From NCBI RefSeq assembly GCF_039543245.1, contig NZ_BAABJJ010000011.1:1-64000 (forward strand): 64,000 nucleotides of DNA, written 5' to 3'. Position numbers and translations under genes: made by a program. Of the stretch, positions 25,878 to 34,972 are shown in pieces. How positions within the stretch are numbered: position 1 is the stretch's first letter; every line of letters begins with the position of its first letter. This DNA comes from Algibacter_G agarivorans (GTDB lineage Bacteria > Bacteroidota > Bacteroidia > Flavobacteriales > Flavobacteriaceae). Under the pieces are notes generated by a model, which was not told the DNA's origin, made no database searches, and was given only the letters and a program-made list of their open reading frames with translations.

Positions 25878-26601
25878 TTGTTTTCCCAAATCGTCGTTCT
25901 CTTTTTTGATATTCAATAATAGCTTCATACAAATGCTGCTTCGTAAAATCTGGCCATAAAACACTTGTAAAATACAATTCGGCATAAGCAATTTGCCATA
26001 GCAAAAAGTTACTAATGCGCTGCTCCCCACTTGTTCTAATCAGTAAATCTACATCTGGCAAATTTCGCGTGTAAAGATGCTCATTTATAATTGATTCTTC
26101 AATATTTTCGGGCGAAATTATATTATTTTTAACTTTAATGCTAATCTCTTTAACAGTATTTAGTATTTCTTCTCTAGAACCGTAGCTTAAAGCCAACGTT
26201 AAAGTCATTCTAGTATTTTGCTTGGTATTCTCTATGACTTCAAAAAGCTCTTGATAAACTTTTTTTGGAAGTGAGTTTAAATTGCCAATTGCGGCCAGTT
26301 TAATGTTGTTGTCTTGAAGCGTTTTTATTTCTTTTTTTAATGAAGACACTAAAAGTTTCATTAGGGTTTGTACTTCTAGTTTTGGCCTGTTCCAGTTTTC
26401 TGTCGAAAATGCATAAAGCGTTAGGTTTTCAATGCCAAGTTCTGCACAAGCTTCAACCGTTTGTTTTACCGATTTTGTGCCATTTTCATGGCCAAAAGCA
26501 CGTAGCATCCCTTTTTGTTTGGCCCAACGCCCATTACCATCCATAATAATGGCAATGTGTTTTGGTAATGATTTAATATGTATGCTGTCTTTTAAATCCA
26601 T
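25861..26601 (-). CDS. uppS: Undecaprenyl diphosphate synthase (cis-prenyltransferase)
   Basis: 246 residues. HIAIIMDGNGRWAKQKG carries the catalytic Asp and the diphosphate-binding GNGR motif. ENLTLYAFSTENWNRP and DLLIRTSGEQRISNFLLWQ are the other family signatures, and AELYFTSVLWPDF ends the core. It condenses farnesyl diphosphate with isopentenyl diphosphate to C55-PP, the lipid carrier of cell-wall synthesis. It sits between DUF6089 (one base apart) and bamA (overlapping), clearly in one operon. Confidence 0.96.
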   Translation of the reverse strand: MDLKDSIHIKSLPKHIAIIMDGNGRWAKQKGMLRAFGHENGTKSVKQTVEACAELGIENLTLYAFSTENWNRPKLEVQTLMKLLVSSLKKEIKTLQDNNIKLAAIGNLNSLPKKVYQELFEVIENTKQNTRMTLTLALSYGSREEILNTVKEISIKVKNNIISPENIEESIINEHLYTRNLPDVDLLIRTSGEQRISNFLLWQIAYAELYFTSVLWPDFTKQHLYEAIIEYQKRERRFGKTSEQLS

Positions 26602-26602
26602 G

Positions 26603-27289
26603 TTAATTTACGCAATAGCAAGGGTTTTCTCCAAAAGTGTATGTTAGCGTTATGCCCGAAAACACATACCAATCATTATTATTTATGTTTCCAAATCGGA
26701 ATTGCTGTCTAAACTTACCATCTGGGATACTTCCGTCCAATTCATCTGAAAACGTATATCGTGCGCCAATTTCAATACCTAAAATCAAACTTTCTAAAAA
26801 ATTTGTTTTAAAGCCTAATGCCATTGGGATCCCATAAGCCCAACTAGAGTTGTTTTCGGAGGTTTGTGTATTATTGAAAAAATAATGATTATCATGATTT
26901 GTTACACTTATACCTGTATATAGGTAGGGTGTTCCTATTTTTTCGCCAGAGTGTAAGTTGAAATCCATAAATGTAAATTCCATGCCTAATGAAACTTCCA
27001 TGATTTTACTTGAGAACTCATAACCTCTTTGAATACGTCTTGGGTCGTCTGAATTTATATCAATACCTTCTAATTCACTGAAAATTAAAGAGGCTCTATA
27101 GGAGTGTCTTCTACTTCTATTCCATTTATAAATACCTCCAATGGCCAATTGGTTAGGCGATATATAATTTGTTGCACCCACATCTCCAATAAAATTGCTT
27201 CCTCCTACAAAAACGCCAATTTCGTTAATTTGAGAGTAGCTTAAATGTATACTTAAAATGCTTAATATCAATATGGTTAAATGCCTCAT
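26603..27289 (-). CDS. DUF6089 family outer-membrane beta-barrel protein
   Basis: 228 residues with signal peptide MRHLTILILSILSIHLSYSQ and the characteristic start INEIGVFVGGSNFIGDVG. Amphipathic strands with aromatic ends follow, finishing with WYVFSGITLTYTFGENPCYC. It looks like a small eight-to-ten-strand barrel. Its function is unknown, but its position as first gene of the DUF6089-uppS-bamA-ompH-ompH operon is conserved in the group and suggests a role in outer-membrane biogenesis. A TATATTTG promoter box lies 17 bases upstream. Confidence 0.85.
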   Translation of the reverse strand: MRHLTILILSILSIHLSYSQINEIGVFVGGSNFIGDVGATNYISPNQLAIGGIYKWNRSRRHSYRASLIFSELEGIDINSDDPRRIQRGYEFSSKIMEVSLGMEFTFMDFNLHSGEKIGTPYLYTGISVTNHDNHYFFNNTQTSENNSSWAYGIPMALGFKTNFLESLILGIEIGARYTFSDELDGSIPDGKFRQQFRFGNINNNDWYVFSGITLTYTFGENPCYCVN

Positions 27290-27306
27290 AAATATTCAAA
27301 AGTTTG

Positions 27307-27314
27307 CAAATATA
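27307..27314 (-). promoter_or_regulatory. -7 box of the DUF6089-uppS-bamA operon
   Basis: TATATTTG followed by CAAAC on the minus strand matches TAnnTTTG. The adjacent MITE-like element begins six bases away, so any -33 element would lie inside the repeat. Confidence 0.5.
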
Positions 27315-27320
27315 ATAATA

Positions 27321-27480
27321 ATACCACTCACCATTTAAGTTTACTGTAATAAAACGCCCTTTTTCCCTTTCTATTGCATCAGAAAAAGAAACCGTAACTT
27401 AGGCTATGCTTTATTTTTCTGTTTTCATATAAAAAAAAACATCATTTTATTTTACAATAAATTCAAATAGTAATTGGTAT
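27321..27480. repeat. MITE-like element, copy 2
   Basis: About 160 bases. It shares with copy 1 the blocks GTAATAAAACGCCCTTTTTC, AAAAGAAACCGTAACTTAGG, GCTATGCTTTATTTTTCTGT and CATCATTTTATTTTACAATA, in order. The terminal inverted repeats are more worn (ATACCACTCACCATTT versus ATACCAATTACTATTT). It is non-coding. The remaining bases up to 27606 contain nothing recognisable. Confidence 0.65.
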
Positions 27481-27606
27481 AAGATTTGACTGTTACAATT
27501 TCAAGTAAACAGTATCTGTGTAAAACAGTTTTTCTTTTGAATTATTGTTTAATCTACATTATTGGTGTTATGATTTTTCGTTATGATAAACCATGAATAA
27601 TGCTGG

Positions 27607-28491
27607 TTAATTGCGCTTGTCTTCGCCCCAAAGGAGCTTTTTGCGAAGTGTTACCAAAAAGCTTTCGCCAAGTAAATCAATCATTTTGATTTTAAAATCA
27701 GCTTTTTTGATTTTTATTATAGTGCCATTATCTAAAGTAGCAATTCTGGAATCTAATGATACTAAATGCTGTTCTTCACGACCGTCGACTTTTAATTGTA
27801 TTTCGGTAGAATCAGGGATTATTAAAGGTCGCGCACTTAAATTATGCGGGGCAATGGGGGTTAGTGCAAAGCTTCCTGCTCCTGGTGTAATTACTGGGCC
27901 GCCGCAACTCAATGAATATCCTGTTGAGCCTGTTGGTGTGGAAACTATTAATCCATCACTCCAATACGAGGTTAGGTATTCGCCATCTAAATAGGTTTCA
28001 ACCGTAATCATAGATGTGGTGTTTTTTCTGCTTACGGCTATTTCATTTAATGCGAAATTTAATGATATAATATCCTCATTTTTAGGAGATGTTTCTACAG
28101 AAAGTAAGCTGCGTTCAGAAATTTCATAATTACCATCGATAATATCTTGAATAGCCTTTTCAATTTGATTGATTTGAATGGTTGCTAAAAAACCTAAACG
28201 TCCAGTATTGATTCCAATTATAGGAATATCTAAATCTTTTACAAATGTTATGGCTCTTAAAATGGTGCCATCGCCACCAATACTCACTAATAAATCAAAG
28301 GAATTATCTAAAGTTTTGAAGGTTTTAAATGACGAATAATCTTTTTCGTTCTGTGATTCACTTTTAATAAGATTCGAGAATTCGGTTTCAATATATGCGT
28401 CAAAATCTTTTTTCAACAAATAATTGAAAAGTGTTTCTACCGAAATTGATGTGGTTTCGTTATAAAAACGCCCAAAAATAGCAACCTTCAT
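27607..28491 (-). CDS. nadK: NAD kinase
   Basis: 294 residues. LLVSIGGDGTILRAI holds the GGDG phosphate motif, and IIGINTGRLGFLA, the conserved NE motif (NFALNEIAVSR) and SDGLIVSTPTGSTGYSLSCGGP complete the family pattern. It phosphorylates NAD to NADP in the cytoplasm. It lies between the CBS gene and DUF6089 in the leftward cluster, with a 317-base gap downstream that holds the MITE-like element and the next promoter. Confidence 0.96.
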   Translation of the reverse strand: MKVAIFGRFYNETTSISVETLFNYLLKKDFDAYIETEFSNLIKSESQNEKDYSSFKTFKTLDNSFDLLVSIGGDGTILRAITFVKDLDIPIIGINTGRLGFLATIQINQIEKAIQDIIDGNYEISERSLLSVETSPKNEDIISLNFALNEIAVSRKNTTSMITVETYLDGEYLTSYWSDGLIVSTPTGSTGYSLSCGGPVITPGAGSFALTPIAPHNLSARPLIIPDSTEIQLKVDGREEQHLVSLDSRIATLDNGTIIKIKKADFKIKMIDLLGESFLVTLRKKLLWGEDKRN

Positions 28492-28658
28492 AGATTATAG
28501 TAGTTTAATGTTAAAATAGCGTATTCAATCGTCTTCATTTTTTATTCTATTTCCTTGTTCAGGATTTCCGTAAATTAAGTTGTGCAAATCAATCACGACT
28601 TTATATAACAAAAAAGCAACTTCGTTTTCTGTTTGCCATTTTTAAAATTAAATTGGTA

Positions 28659-29318
28659 TTACATGTTTAAATATTTCTTCAAATAATCCGAACGCTCTTT
28701 TAAGCTTTCAATATAGCTGTCTTCCTCGTGGCCGGAAACTATATTATAACTATATCTGCGAAAAGTTTGTATAATTTCATTAAGCCCGGTATTACTAATT
28801 TTTAGAGTTACTTGAACTAAATCATTATTCTGTTTCGAAATGAATGCCCCAAGAAGTTTACCGTCGTTGGATTCTACAATTTGGCTAATCTCACTAAAAG
28901 AATAGTCATTAATGCTCTTTTCAACTACCAAAAGCCCGCCAGTTTCGGCAAAAAACGGAGATTCGCCAAATAAGCTAATAATATCATTAAGTTCATAATA
29001 GCCTAAATAGTCGTTTTGGTCATTTAAAACAGGCATGATGTTAGTTGAATTTAAAGCAAAAGCTTCCAGAACATCTAATAAAAGTGTGTTGTCGCGGACA
29101 AAGAAAGTTTCAATGGAATGTTGATATTCATTTAAGGTTTTATCACTTTCAAAACAATGTGCATCAGTTTCAGAATAACACCCTAAATAGGTTTTGTTAT
29201 CGTCATTAATAGGTATATGAGAAAATGTGAGTTGATTAAATAGTAATTGCAAATCGCGTATTTTGCTTTTACTATTAAGTGGTTTTATATCATTTAGAAT
29301 AAATTCTGAAAGTTTCAT
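28659..29318 (-). CDS. CBS-domain protein
   Basis: About 219 residues from the ATG at 29318 (MKLSEFILNDIKPLNSKSKI). An ATG 11 codons upstream gives a poorer N-terminus. Two CBS motifs can be seen: residues 15-65 with FNQLTFSHIPI, and about 80-130 with LEAFALNSTNIMPVLNDQND. They are followed by a C-terminal regulatory-looking part (IVESNDGKLLGAFISKQN). CBS pairs bind adenine nucleotides and regulate partner domains; no partner domain is fused here. It is the first gene of the leftward cluster and diverges from pdxJ. Confidence 0.85.
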   Translation of the reverse strand: MKLSEFILNDIKPLNSKSKIRDLQLLFNQLTFSHIPINDDNKTYLGCYSETDAHCFESDKTLNEYQHSIETFFVRDNTLLLDVLEAFALNSTNIMPVLNDQNDYLGYYELNDIISLFGESPFFAETGGLLVVEKSINDYSFSEISQIVESNDGKLLGAFISKQNNDLVQVTLKISNTGLNEIIQTFRRYSYNIVSGHEEDSYIESLKERSDYLKKYLNM

Positions 29319-29380
29319 AGCGCATTTTAAATAGAGTTGCAAATTAATCAAAAAATAGTATGTATGCTCATTCTACTTTG

Positions 29381-29388
29381 TATTTTTG
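29381..29388 (+). promoter_or_regulatory. -7 box of pdxJ
   Basis: TATTTTTG followed by CCG matches TAnnTTTG. It leaves a leader of about 175 bases before the pdxJ ATG at 29570; no known riboswitch was recognised in that leader. Confidence 0.45.
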
Positions 29389-29569
29389 CCGAACAAATTT
29401 GAACTTTTTGCTTTGAAGCGAAAATTTTAGGTTTTGAATTCTTATGAAAAATTTCTTGAATTTCATAGCGTAGTTATGAAGTGATAAAAAGATGAATTAT
29501 GAATTTAAAAGAAGAATTTTTTAGCCAATGTCAAAAAATTCAAATTTGTTCTATTTTAAAAATGGATTT

Positions 29570-30286
29570 ATGACTAAGTTAAGTGTTAATATTAATAAGA
29601 TTGCCACGTTAAGGAACTCAAGAGGTGGCGATGTGCCGAATGTAGTCCAATTTGCAAAAGATGTACAGCGTTTTGGTGCCGAAGGTGTAACCATTCATCC
29701 AAGACCAGATGAGCGGCACATACGTTATCAAGATGCTAGAGATTTAAAACCAGAGGTTTATACAGAATATAACATTGAAGGCAATCCTGTAGATTCTTTT
29801 GTTAAATTGGTTTTAGAAGTCAAGCCAACTCAGGTTACATTGGTGCCAGATGCGGTTGATGCGATTACAAGTAATGCAGGTTGGGACACTATAAAGCATA
29901 AGGGTTTTTTGGTTGATGTCATCAAGGAGTTTAAAAATAACGGTATTAGAACTTCAATTTTTGTGGATCCCGTTTTAAAGCAAATTGAAGGTGCAAAAGC
30001 TACTGGAACAGATAGGATTGAATTATATACAGAAGCCTTTGCTCATCAATACGGTTTAGGAAATCCCGACGCTATAAAGCCTTATGTAGAAAGTGCAGAA
30101 TTGGCAAATAAATTAGATTTAGGTATTAATGCAGGGCATGACTTGTCTTTAGATAACATCAAATTTTTTAAAGATGAAATCCCGAATTTACTAGAAGTAT
30201 CAATTGGGCATGCTTTAATTGCTGAAAGTTTATATTTAGGTGTAGAGAACGTTATTCAAATGTATTTACATAAATTGAAATTATGA
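29570..30286 (+). CDS. pdxJ: Pyridoxine 5'-phosphate synthase
   Basis: 238 residues from the ATG at 29570 (MTKLSVNINKIATLRNSRGG), the conserved PdxJ start; an upstream ATG at 29528 would add 14 unrelated residues. Catalytic and phosphate motifs are present: GVTIHPRPDERHIR, TLVPDAVDA, SIFVDPVLKQIEGA, NAGHDLSLDN and SIGHALIAESL. It condenses 3-amino-1-hydroxyacetone 1-phosphate with deoxyxylulose 5-phosphate to form pyridoxine 5'-phosphate. It overlaps the next gene by four bases (ATGA). Confidence 0.96.
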   Translation: MTKLSVNINKIATLRNSRGGDVPNVVQFAKDVQRFGAEGVTIHPRPDERHIRYQDARDLKPEVYTEYNIEGNPVDSFVKLVLEVKPTQVTLVPDAVDAITSNAGWDTIKHKGFLVDVIKEFKNNGIRTSIFVDPVLKQIEGAKATGTDRIELYTEAFAHQYGLGNPDAIKPYVESAELANKLDLGINAGHDLSLDNIKFFKDEIPNLLEVSIGHALIAESLYLGVENVIQMYLHKLKL

Positions 30287-31047
30287 TATTACATTCAAAC
30301 ATTATTGGCGAAGGAAAACCATTTGTGATTCTACATGGTTTTTTAGGAATGAGTGATAATTGGAAAACACTAGGTAGTCAATTTAGTGAACAGGGATTTC
30401 AGGTGCATTTAGTAGACCAACGCAATCATGGTCGAAGTTTTCGTCATAATGAGTTTAATTATGAAGTACTTGCTGAAGATTTAAAGCAATATTGTGATGA
30501 ACATAGTTTATCTGATATTGTTCTGTTGGGTCATTCCATGGGAGGAAAAACAGCCATGTTATTTGCGGCGGAAAATCCAGAATTAGTTTCTAAATTAATA
30601 ATTGCAGATATTTCGCCACGTTTTTATCCAATTCATCATGACGCTATTTTAGAAGGATTGAGTGAATTAGATTTTGACGCCATAAAAACTAGAGGTGAGG
30701 CCGATAAGGTTTTAAGTGGTTATGTGTCAGATTTAGGCACGCGTCAATTTCTACTTAAAAACTTATACTGGATTGAAAATGGAAGGCTTGCCTTAAGAAT
30801 AAATCTGGATGTTTTAAAAGAAGAAGTTGCAGAAATAGGAGAAGCATTGCCTAGTTATTCAAGATTTGAAAATGAAACGCTGTTTTTACGTGGAGACCGC
30901 TCAGAATATATAGGTGTTGAAGATGAAAGAATTATTTCAAACCATTTTCCAAAAGCTGAAATTATTACCATTTCCAACTCAGGACATTGGTTGCATGCTG
31001 AAAACCCAAAGGCCTTTTTTGAGGCTGTGATAGCGTTTGTTAAATGA
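30283..31047 (+). CDS. Alpha/beta-fold hydrolase (YbfF-like)
   Basis: 254 residues. The oxyanion region FVILHGFLGMSDNWKTL, then VHLVDQRNHGRSF, and the nucleophile elbow LLGHSMGGKTAM (Ser in GHSMG) are visible; the His lies in ISNSGHWLHAENP. The closest family I recognise is the YbfF group of esterases. The substrate is unknown. It is translationally coupled to pdxJ by ATGA, a frequent neighbour in this group, but no role in vitamin B6 synthesis is established. Confidence 0.88.
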   Translation: MILHSNIIGEGKPFVILHGFLGMSDNWKTLGSQFSEQGFQVHLVDQRNHGRSFRHNEFNYEVLAEDLKQYCDEHSLSDIVLLGHSMGGKTAMLFAAENPELVSKLIIADISPRFYPIHHDAILEGLSELDFDAIKTRGEADKVLSGYVSDLGTRQFLLKNLYWIENGRLALRINLDVLKEEVAEIGEALPSYSRFENETLFLRGDRSEYIGVEDERIISNHFPKAEIITISNSGHWLHAENPKAFFEAVIAFVK

Positions 31048-31111
31048 TTTTTTAATGTATTTCTTAGGGTCTAAGCAAGCCTAAAAGGTGTGTTAAAAAT
31101 AATAATAATTC

Positions 31112-31119
31112 TATCTTTG
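31112..31119 (+). promoter_or_regulatory. -7 box of the LTA-synthase-like gene
   Basis: TATCTTTG followed by CAT matches TAnnTTTG. It lies downstream of the ATG at 31090 and so fixes the start at 31135. Confidence 0.5.
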
Positions 31120-31134
31120 CATAAAACAACTGTG

Positions 31135-33108
31135 ATGCAATCAAACACTAAGTGGGGTAAATTTATTAAAGAACTAAGCAATCTTTTCTTTTTTTGGTTT
31201 TTTGGAGTATTATTCTTTACCGTTTTTAGAGTCATTTTTATTGCGGTTTTTCAAGAAAAAATGAGTCATGCAGCTGGTTTTAATGAAATAGCAAAAGTGT
31301 TGTTTGCTGGTTTTAAATTTGATTGTACTGCCGTTGCTTACTTTATTATCATTCCGTTTCTTCTCCTATTGGTTTTATCTCCTTTTAATCTTTTTAATGC
31401 CATAAAAACAACTAGAAAAGTTCTACAATACTTGTTTGTCATACTTTCAACCATAATTTGTGTGGTTAGTATTAACTACTTTAAAGAGTACAACAATCAG
31501 TTCAATAATTTTATGTTTTTAGCTTTGTATGATGACCAAAAAGCTGTGCTTAAAACGGTTGTAGAAGATTTCAATCCCATATTGAATCTAATCTCACTAA
31601 TTGTAATTATAGCTGTAGGGATATTAATTTTTAAAGCTTTTGAAAATAAAAATTTTATAAACAGTAAGCTTTCCAAAATACATTTTAAAGGCAGTCAATT
31701 TGTTATCATACTTGTAACGCTATTGCTGTTTGTAATAGGGATTAGAGGTTCGGCATCTACCGTTCCAGCTATTAGAAAATGGGCTGGTGTGTCTAAAGAC
31801 GAATTCTTAAACAAGACGGTCGTTAATCCATTTAGGTCTCTTAAATATGCTATAAAAGATTTTAATGATTTAAATCTATTGGATGGCAACAATCCGTTTA
31901 TGCCTAATGGTGACTTTGAAAATTTATTTACTCAGGAAAAAATTACCGATGTCCTATTAAAAAAGGCAAAAGGGGCAACTATAGAAAAACCTAAGCAAAT
32001 CTTTTTAGTGATTATGGAGAGTTATGACTCTTGGCCTCTAATGGAAAAGTACCTGCCATTTAACTTGTCATCAAATCTAAATAGTTTAGCTAAAAAAGGC
32101 ACAAATTTCACCAACTTTATTCCAGCTTCAAATTCTACATTCAATTCCTTTGGGTCTATAACAACAAATGTTCCGTATTGTGGTGTTAACATTGGCACAT
32201 TAGGCGCTATAAATGAGCCTTTTAAAACCTCTATATTTAATCAATTCAAAAAACTGGGTTACGAGATTAATTTTTATTATGGTGGGTTTCTTTCATGGCA
32301 AAAAATAGGAGAATTTACTACCTATAATGGCGTTGAACGAAGTTTTTCTGGAGTAGACGTAGAAGGTGGTTTGGCCTCTGGAAGTTGGGGGGTTGAAGAC
32401 GAAGTATTGTTTAACATGGTTTTAAAAAACACGGATACAACTAAGTATTCTTTGAATGTTATTTTAACGACCAGTTACCATCCACCTTATACGGTTGATG
32501 TTTATAGTAAAGGGTTTCCTTATAAAACTATAGATGATTTTCCCAAAGAGGTTTCAAAATATTACGATAATGGCATGACTTTAGACGCCTTAGGTCATTT
32601 ATGGTATAGTGACAAGGCCATAGGTGATTTTGTAACCAAGGCAGAAAATAGATATCCTGAAAGTGTATTTTGCTTTACTGGCGACCACTATGGCAGACGG
32701 TTTATTAATCATCAACCCAGTCTATATGAAAAATCTTCGGTCCCGTTTGTTGTATATGGTAAATCGGTTCAAAAACAAGTTAATACAACACCCGGAAGTC
32801 ATATAGATATTATGCCAACACTCATTGAAATGATTGCTCCTGAAGGTTTTGAGTATTATAGTTTTGGCACGTCTTTATTTGATGAAAAGATAAAATATGG
32901 CATTGGTTTTTGCAAAATTCTAACATCAAACGAGTTGTTGTATTTTCCTAAAGATAAGCAAATAGAAACCTTTGATTTAATCAGTAAAAAGAAAAACTAT
33001 ATAGATGAAACCTCTTTAAAGGAACATGCCGATAAACTAATGGCTTTATCTTGGCATTATATTATGAAAGGTGACCATATAAAAGAGAAAATAGAAAGCC
33101 AGCAATAA
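31135..33108 (+). CDS. LTA synthase-like sulfatase-fold membrane enzyme
   Basis: About 657 residues. Five hydrophobic segments occupy the first 215 residues. The extracytoplasmic sulfatase-fold domain starts near residue 285 with IFLVIMESYDSWPLMEKYL and contains NSTFNSFGSITTNVPYCG, SYHPPYTVDVY, FCFTGDHYGRRF and PGSHIDIMPTLIEM, the metal-binding motifs of the LTA synthase/phosphoglycerol transferase group. Gram-negative members modify glycans or lipids with phosphoglycerol or phosphoethanolamine; the donor and acceptor are unknown here. It is followed 24 bases later by a small membrane protein. Confidence 0.88.
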   Translation: MQSNTKWGKFIKELSNLFFFWFFGVLFFTVFRVIFIAVFQEKMSHAAGFNEIAKVLFAGFKFDCTAVAYFIIIPFLLLLVLSPFNLFNAIKTTRKVLQYLFVILSTIICVVSINYFKEYNNQFNNFMFLALYDDQKAVLKTVVEDFNPILNLISLIVIIAVGILIFKAFENKNFINSKLSKIHFKGSQFVIILVTLLLFVIGIRGSASTVPAIRKWAGVSKDEFLNKTVVNPFRSLKYAIKDFNDLNLLDGNNPFMPNGDFENLFTQEKITDVLLKKAKGATIEKPKQIFLVIMESYDSWPLMEKYLPFNLSSNLNSLAKKGTNFTNFIPASNSTFNSFGSITTNVPYCGVNIGTLGAINEPFKTSIFNQFKKLGYEINFYYGGFLSWQKIGEFTTYNGVERSFSGVDVEGGLASGSWGVEDEVLFNMVLKNTDTTKYSLNVILTTSYHPPYTVDVYSKGFPYKTIDDFPKEVSKYYDNGMTLDALGHLWYSDKAIGDFVTKAENRYPESVFCFTGDHYGRRFINHQPSLYEKSSVPFVVYGKSVQKQVNTTPGSHIDIMPTLIEMIAPEGFEYYSFGTSLFDEKIKYGIGFCKILTSNELLYFPKDKQIETFDLISKKKNYIDETSLKEHADKLMALSWHYIMKGDHIKEKIESQQ

Positions 33109-33132
33109 ATTAATAAATCAAAATATAAAACC

Positions 33133-33486
33133 ATGAATTTAATTTTAAGATTATTATTAAACGCTCTAGCAGTATTTGCATTAGCAAACATTCTAACAGG
33201 TGTTAGTGTAGATGGTTATATGTCTGCAATAATTGTGGCGCTAGTCTTGTCGATCCTAAACCTTTTAGTAAAGCCACTTTTAGTCATTTTAACCCTGCCG
33301 GTAACCATTATTACTTTAGGCTTGTTTTTGTTAGTAATAAATGGATTGATTATTCTTTTGGCTGATGAATTTATTAATGGATTTTCTGTTGATAGTATTT
33401 GGTGGGCAATCTTATTTAGCATCTTATTATCTATACTACAATCGTTTTTGCAGTCTTTCTTAAAAAAGGATAAAAAGGTATTATAA
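33133..33486 (+). CDS. Phage holin family IV-type membrane protein (PF04020-like)
   Basis: 117 residues with four hydrophobic segments. It has the family features LRLLLNALAVFALANILTGV, then VALVLSILNLLVKPLLVILT and PVTIITLGLFLLVINGL, with the C-terminal FLKKDKK. Despite the family name these chromosomal proteins are not linked to phage here and their function is unknown. It is probably co-transcribed with the LTA-synthase-like gene. Confidence 0.88.
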   Translation: MNLILRLLLNALAVFALANILTGVSVDGYMSAIIVALVLSILNLLVKPLLVILTLPVTIITLGLFLLVINGLIILLADEFINGFSVDSIWWAILFSILLSILQSFLQSFLKKDKKVL

Positions 33487-33503
33487 ATCAAGCGATTAAA
33501 AAC

Positions 33504-33534
33504 TTTGTTGGGATGTAAAAATATATTACTTTTG
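33504..33534 (+). promoter_or_regulatory. Promoter of tig
   Basis: TTTGTTG (33504-33510) and TACTTTTG (33527-33534) with 16 bases between them fit the Bacteroidota -33/-7 pattern well. The tig ATG follows at 33621, leaving a leader of about 80 bases. Confidence 0.65.
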
Positions 33535-33620
33535 CATCCCGATTTTGGTTGCAAAATTTTTAAGTTTTTAAAAGAGACTTTATTGTTAAATGCCTGATTT
33601 AAGGCTTTATATAATTTAAA

Positions 33621-34949
33621 ATGAATATTACAAGAGAAAACGTTGATGCATTAAATGCTGTAGTAAAAGTAGATATCGCTAAAGAAGATTATAGCGATAA
33701 GGTTGAAAAAATCTTAGTAGATTACCGTAAAACAGCAAACATTCCAGGTTTTAGAAAAGGACATGTGCCAATGGGTATGGTTAAAAAGCAATACGGAAAA
33801 GCTGTTTTAGTTGATGAGGTTAACAAACTTTTACAAGATGCATTAAATAAATATTTAACTGAAGAGAAGTTAGATGTTCTTGGACAACCATTACCAAAAA
33901 CTCAAGATGAAATTGATTGGGATGCTGAAGGTTTTTCTTTTGAATTCGAACTAGGTTTAGCGCCAGAATTTGAAGTTAATTTAAAAAGTAAAAAAGCCAT
34001 CACGCAGTATAATATTGTCGCTGATGATAAAATGATAAATGAACAAATTGAACGTATTCAAAAACAATACGGGAAATTAGTATCTCAAGATACTGTTGAA
34101 AAAGACAGCGAAATTACAGGAGCTTACACTAACGAAGAAAAAGAGATTGATAACACAGTAACTTTAACTTTAGATAAATTTAAAGGAAAGTCTACAGCTA
34201 AACAATTTATTGGAGCTAAAGCGGGTGATGTAATTACATTAAAAACAAAAGGGCTTTTTGATGACGAGCATGATTTAATGCACGCATTAAAATTAAGCCA
34301 TGATGATGTTCATGGTTTGGATGTTGAAGTAAACTTCACGATTACTGAAATTAATAACCGTGAATTAGCAGATTTAGATCAAGAATTGTTTGATAAACTT
34401 TTTGGAAAGGACGAAGTAACTTCTGTAACAGAATTAAAATCTAAAATAAAAGAAGACGCTGAAAAACAATTTGTGCAACAAGCAGATCAAAAGTTTCTCA
34501 ATGATGTTACTGAGTATTTGGTAGAGAACACAAAATTTGATTTACCAGCAGAATTCCTAACAAAATGGATGCAAACTGCAGGTGAGCAAGAAATGGATGC
34601 GGACCAAGCAAGAGATGAATACGAGAAGTCTGAAAAAAGTTTACGTTACCAATTAATTGAAGGTAAATTGATTACAGATAACGATGTTCAGGTTACTATG
34701 GACGATATTAAAAATCATGCAAGAGAAATGATTAAAGGGCAAATGGCTCAATTTGGTCAAATGAATCCTTCAGATAAGGAGTTGGATGATATCGCTGCGC
34801 GTGTATTATCAAACCAAGATGAGGCACGTCGTATTTCAGAGCAGTTAGTTAGTCAGAAACTATTATCTGTTTATAAAGAAAAAGCAAATATTAAGGTTAA
34901 AGAATTAAGTTACGAAAACTTTGTTAAAGAAGTTTATGGTGACAAATAA
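33621..34949 (+). CDS. tig: Trigger factor
   Basis: 442 residues. The ribosome-binding domain contains the signature NIPGFRKGHVPMGMVKKQYG (FRKG contact loop). The FKBP-like middle part and the helical C-terminal arms follow, with QQADQKFLNDVTEYLVENTK and SDKELDDIAARVLSNQDEAR. It is a chaperone for nascent chains at the ribosome exit. The central domain looks diverged from peptidyl-prolyl isomerases, as is usual in Bacteroidota. It is followed by a strong terminator and then clpP-clpX, the common tig-clpP-clpX order. Confidence 0.95.
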   Translation: MNITRENVDALNAVVKVDIAKEDYSDKVEKILVDYRKTANIPGFRKGHVPMGMVKKQYGKAVLVDEVNKLLQDALNKYLTEEKLDVLGQPLPKTQDEIDWDAEGFSFEFELGLAPEFEVNLKSKKAITQYNIVADDKMINEQIERIQKQYGKLVSQDTVEKDSEITGAYTNEEKEIDNTVTLTLDKFKGKSTAKQFIGAKAGDVITLKTKGLFDDEHDLMHALKLSHDDVHGLDVEVNFTITEINNRELADLDQELFDKLFGKDEVTSVTELKSKIKEDAEKQFVQQADQKFLNDVTEYLVENTKFDLPAEFLTKWMQTAGEQEMDADQARDEYEKSEKSLRYQLIEGKLITDNDVQVTMDDIKNHAREMIKGQMAQFGQMNPSDKELDDIAARVLSNQDEARRISEQLVSQKLLSVYKEKANIKVKELSYENFVKEVYGDK

Positions 34950-34972
34950 ATAAAGAATAATTGCTTATATTT

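Noticed and set aside
29400..29569. Long pdxJ leader considered as a riboswitch
   Set aside because: No conserved aptamer core was recognised; only a possible long 5' leader remains.
33133..33486. Holin-family protein as sign of a prophage
   Set aside because: It is a chromosomal four-helix membrane protein between housekeeping genes; no phage structural, lysis or integrase genes nearby.
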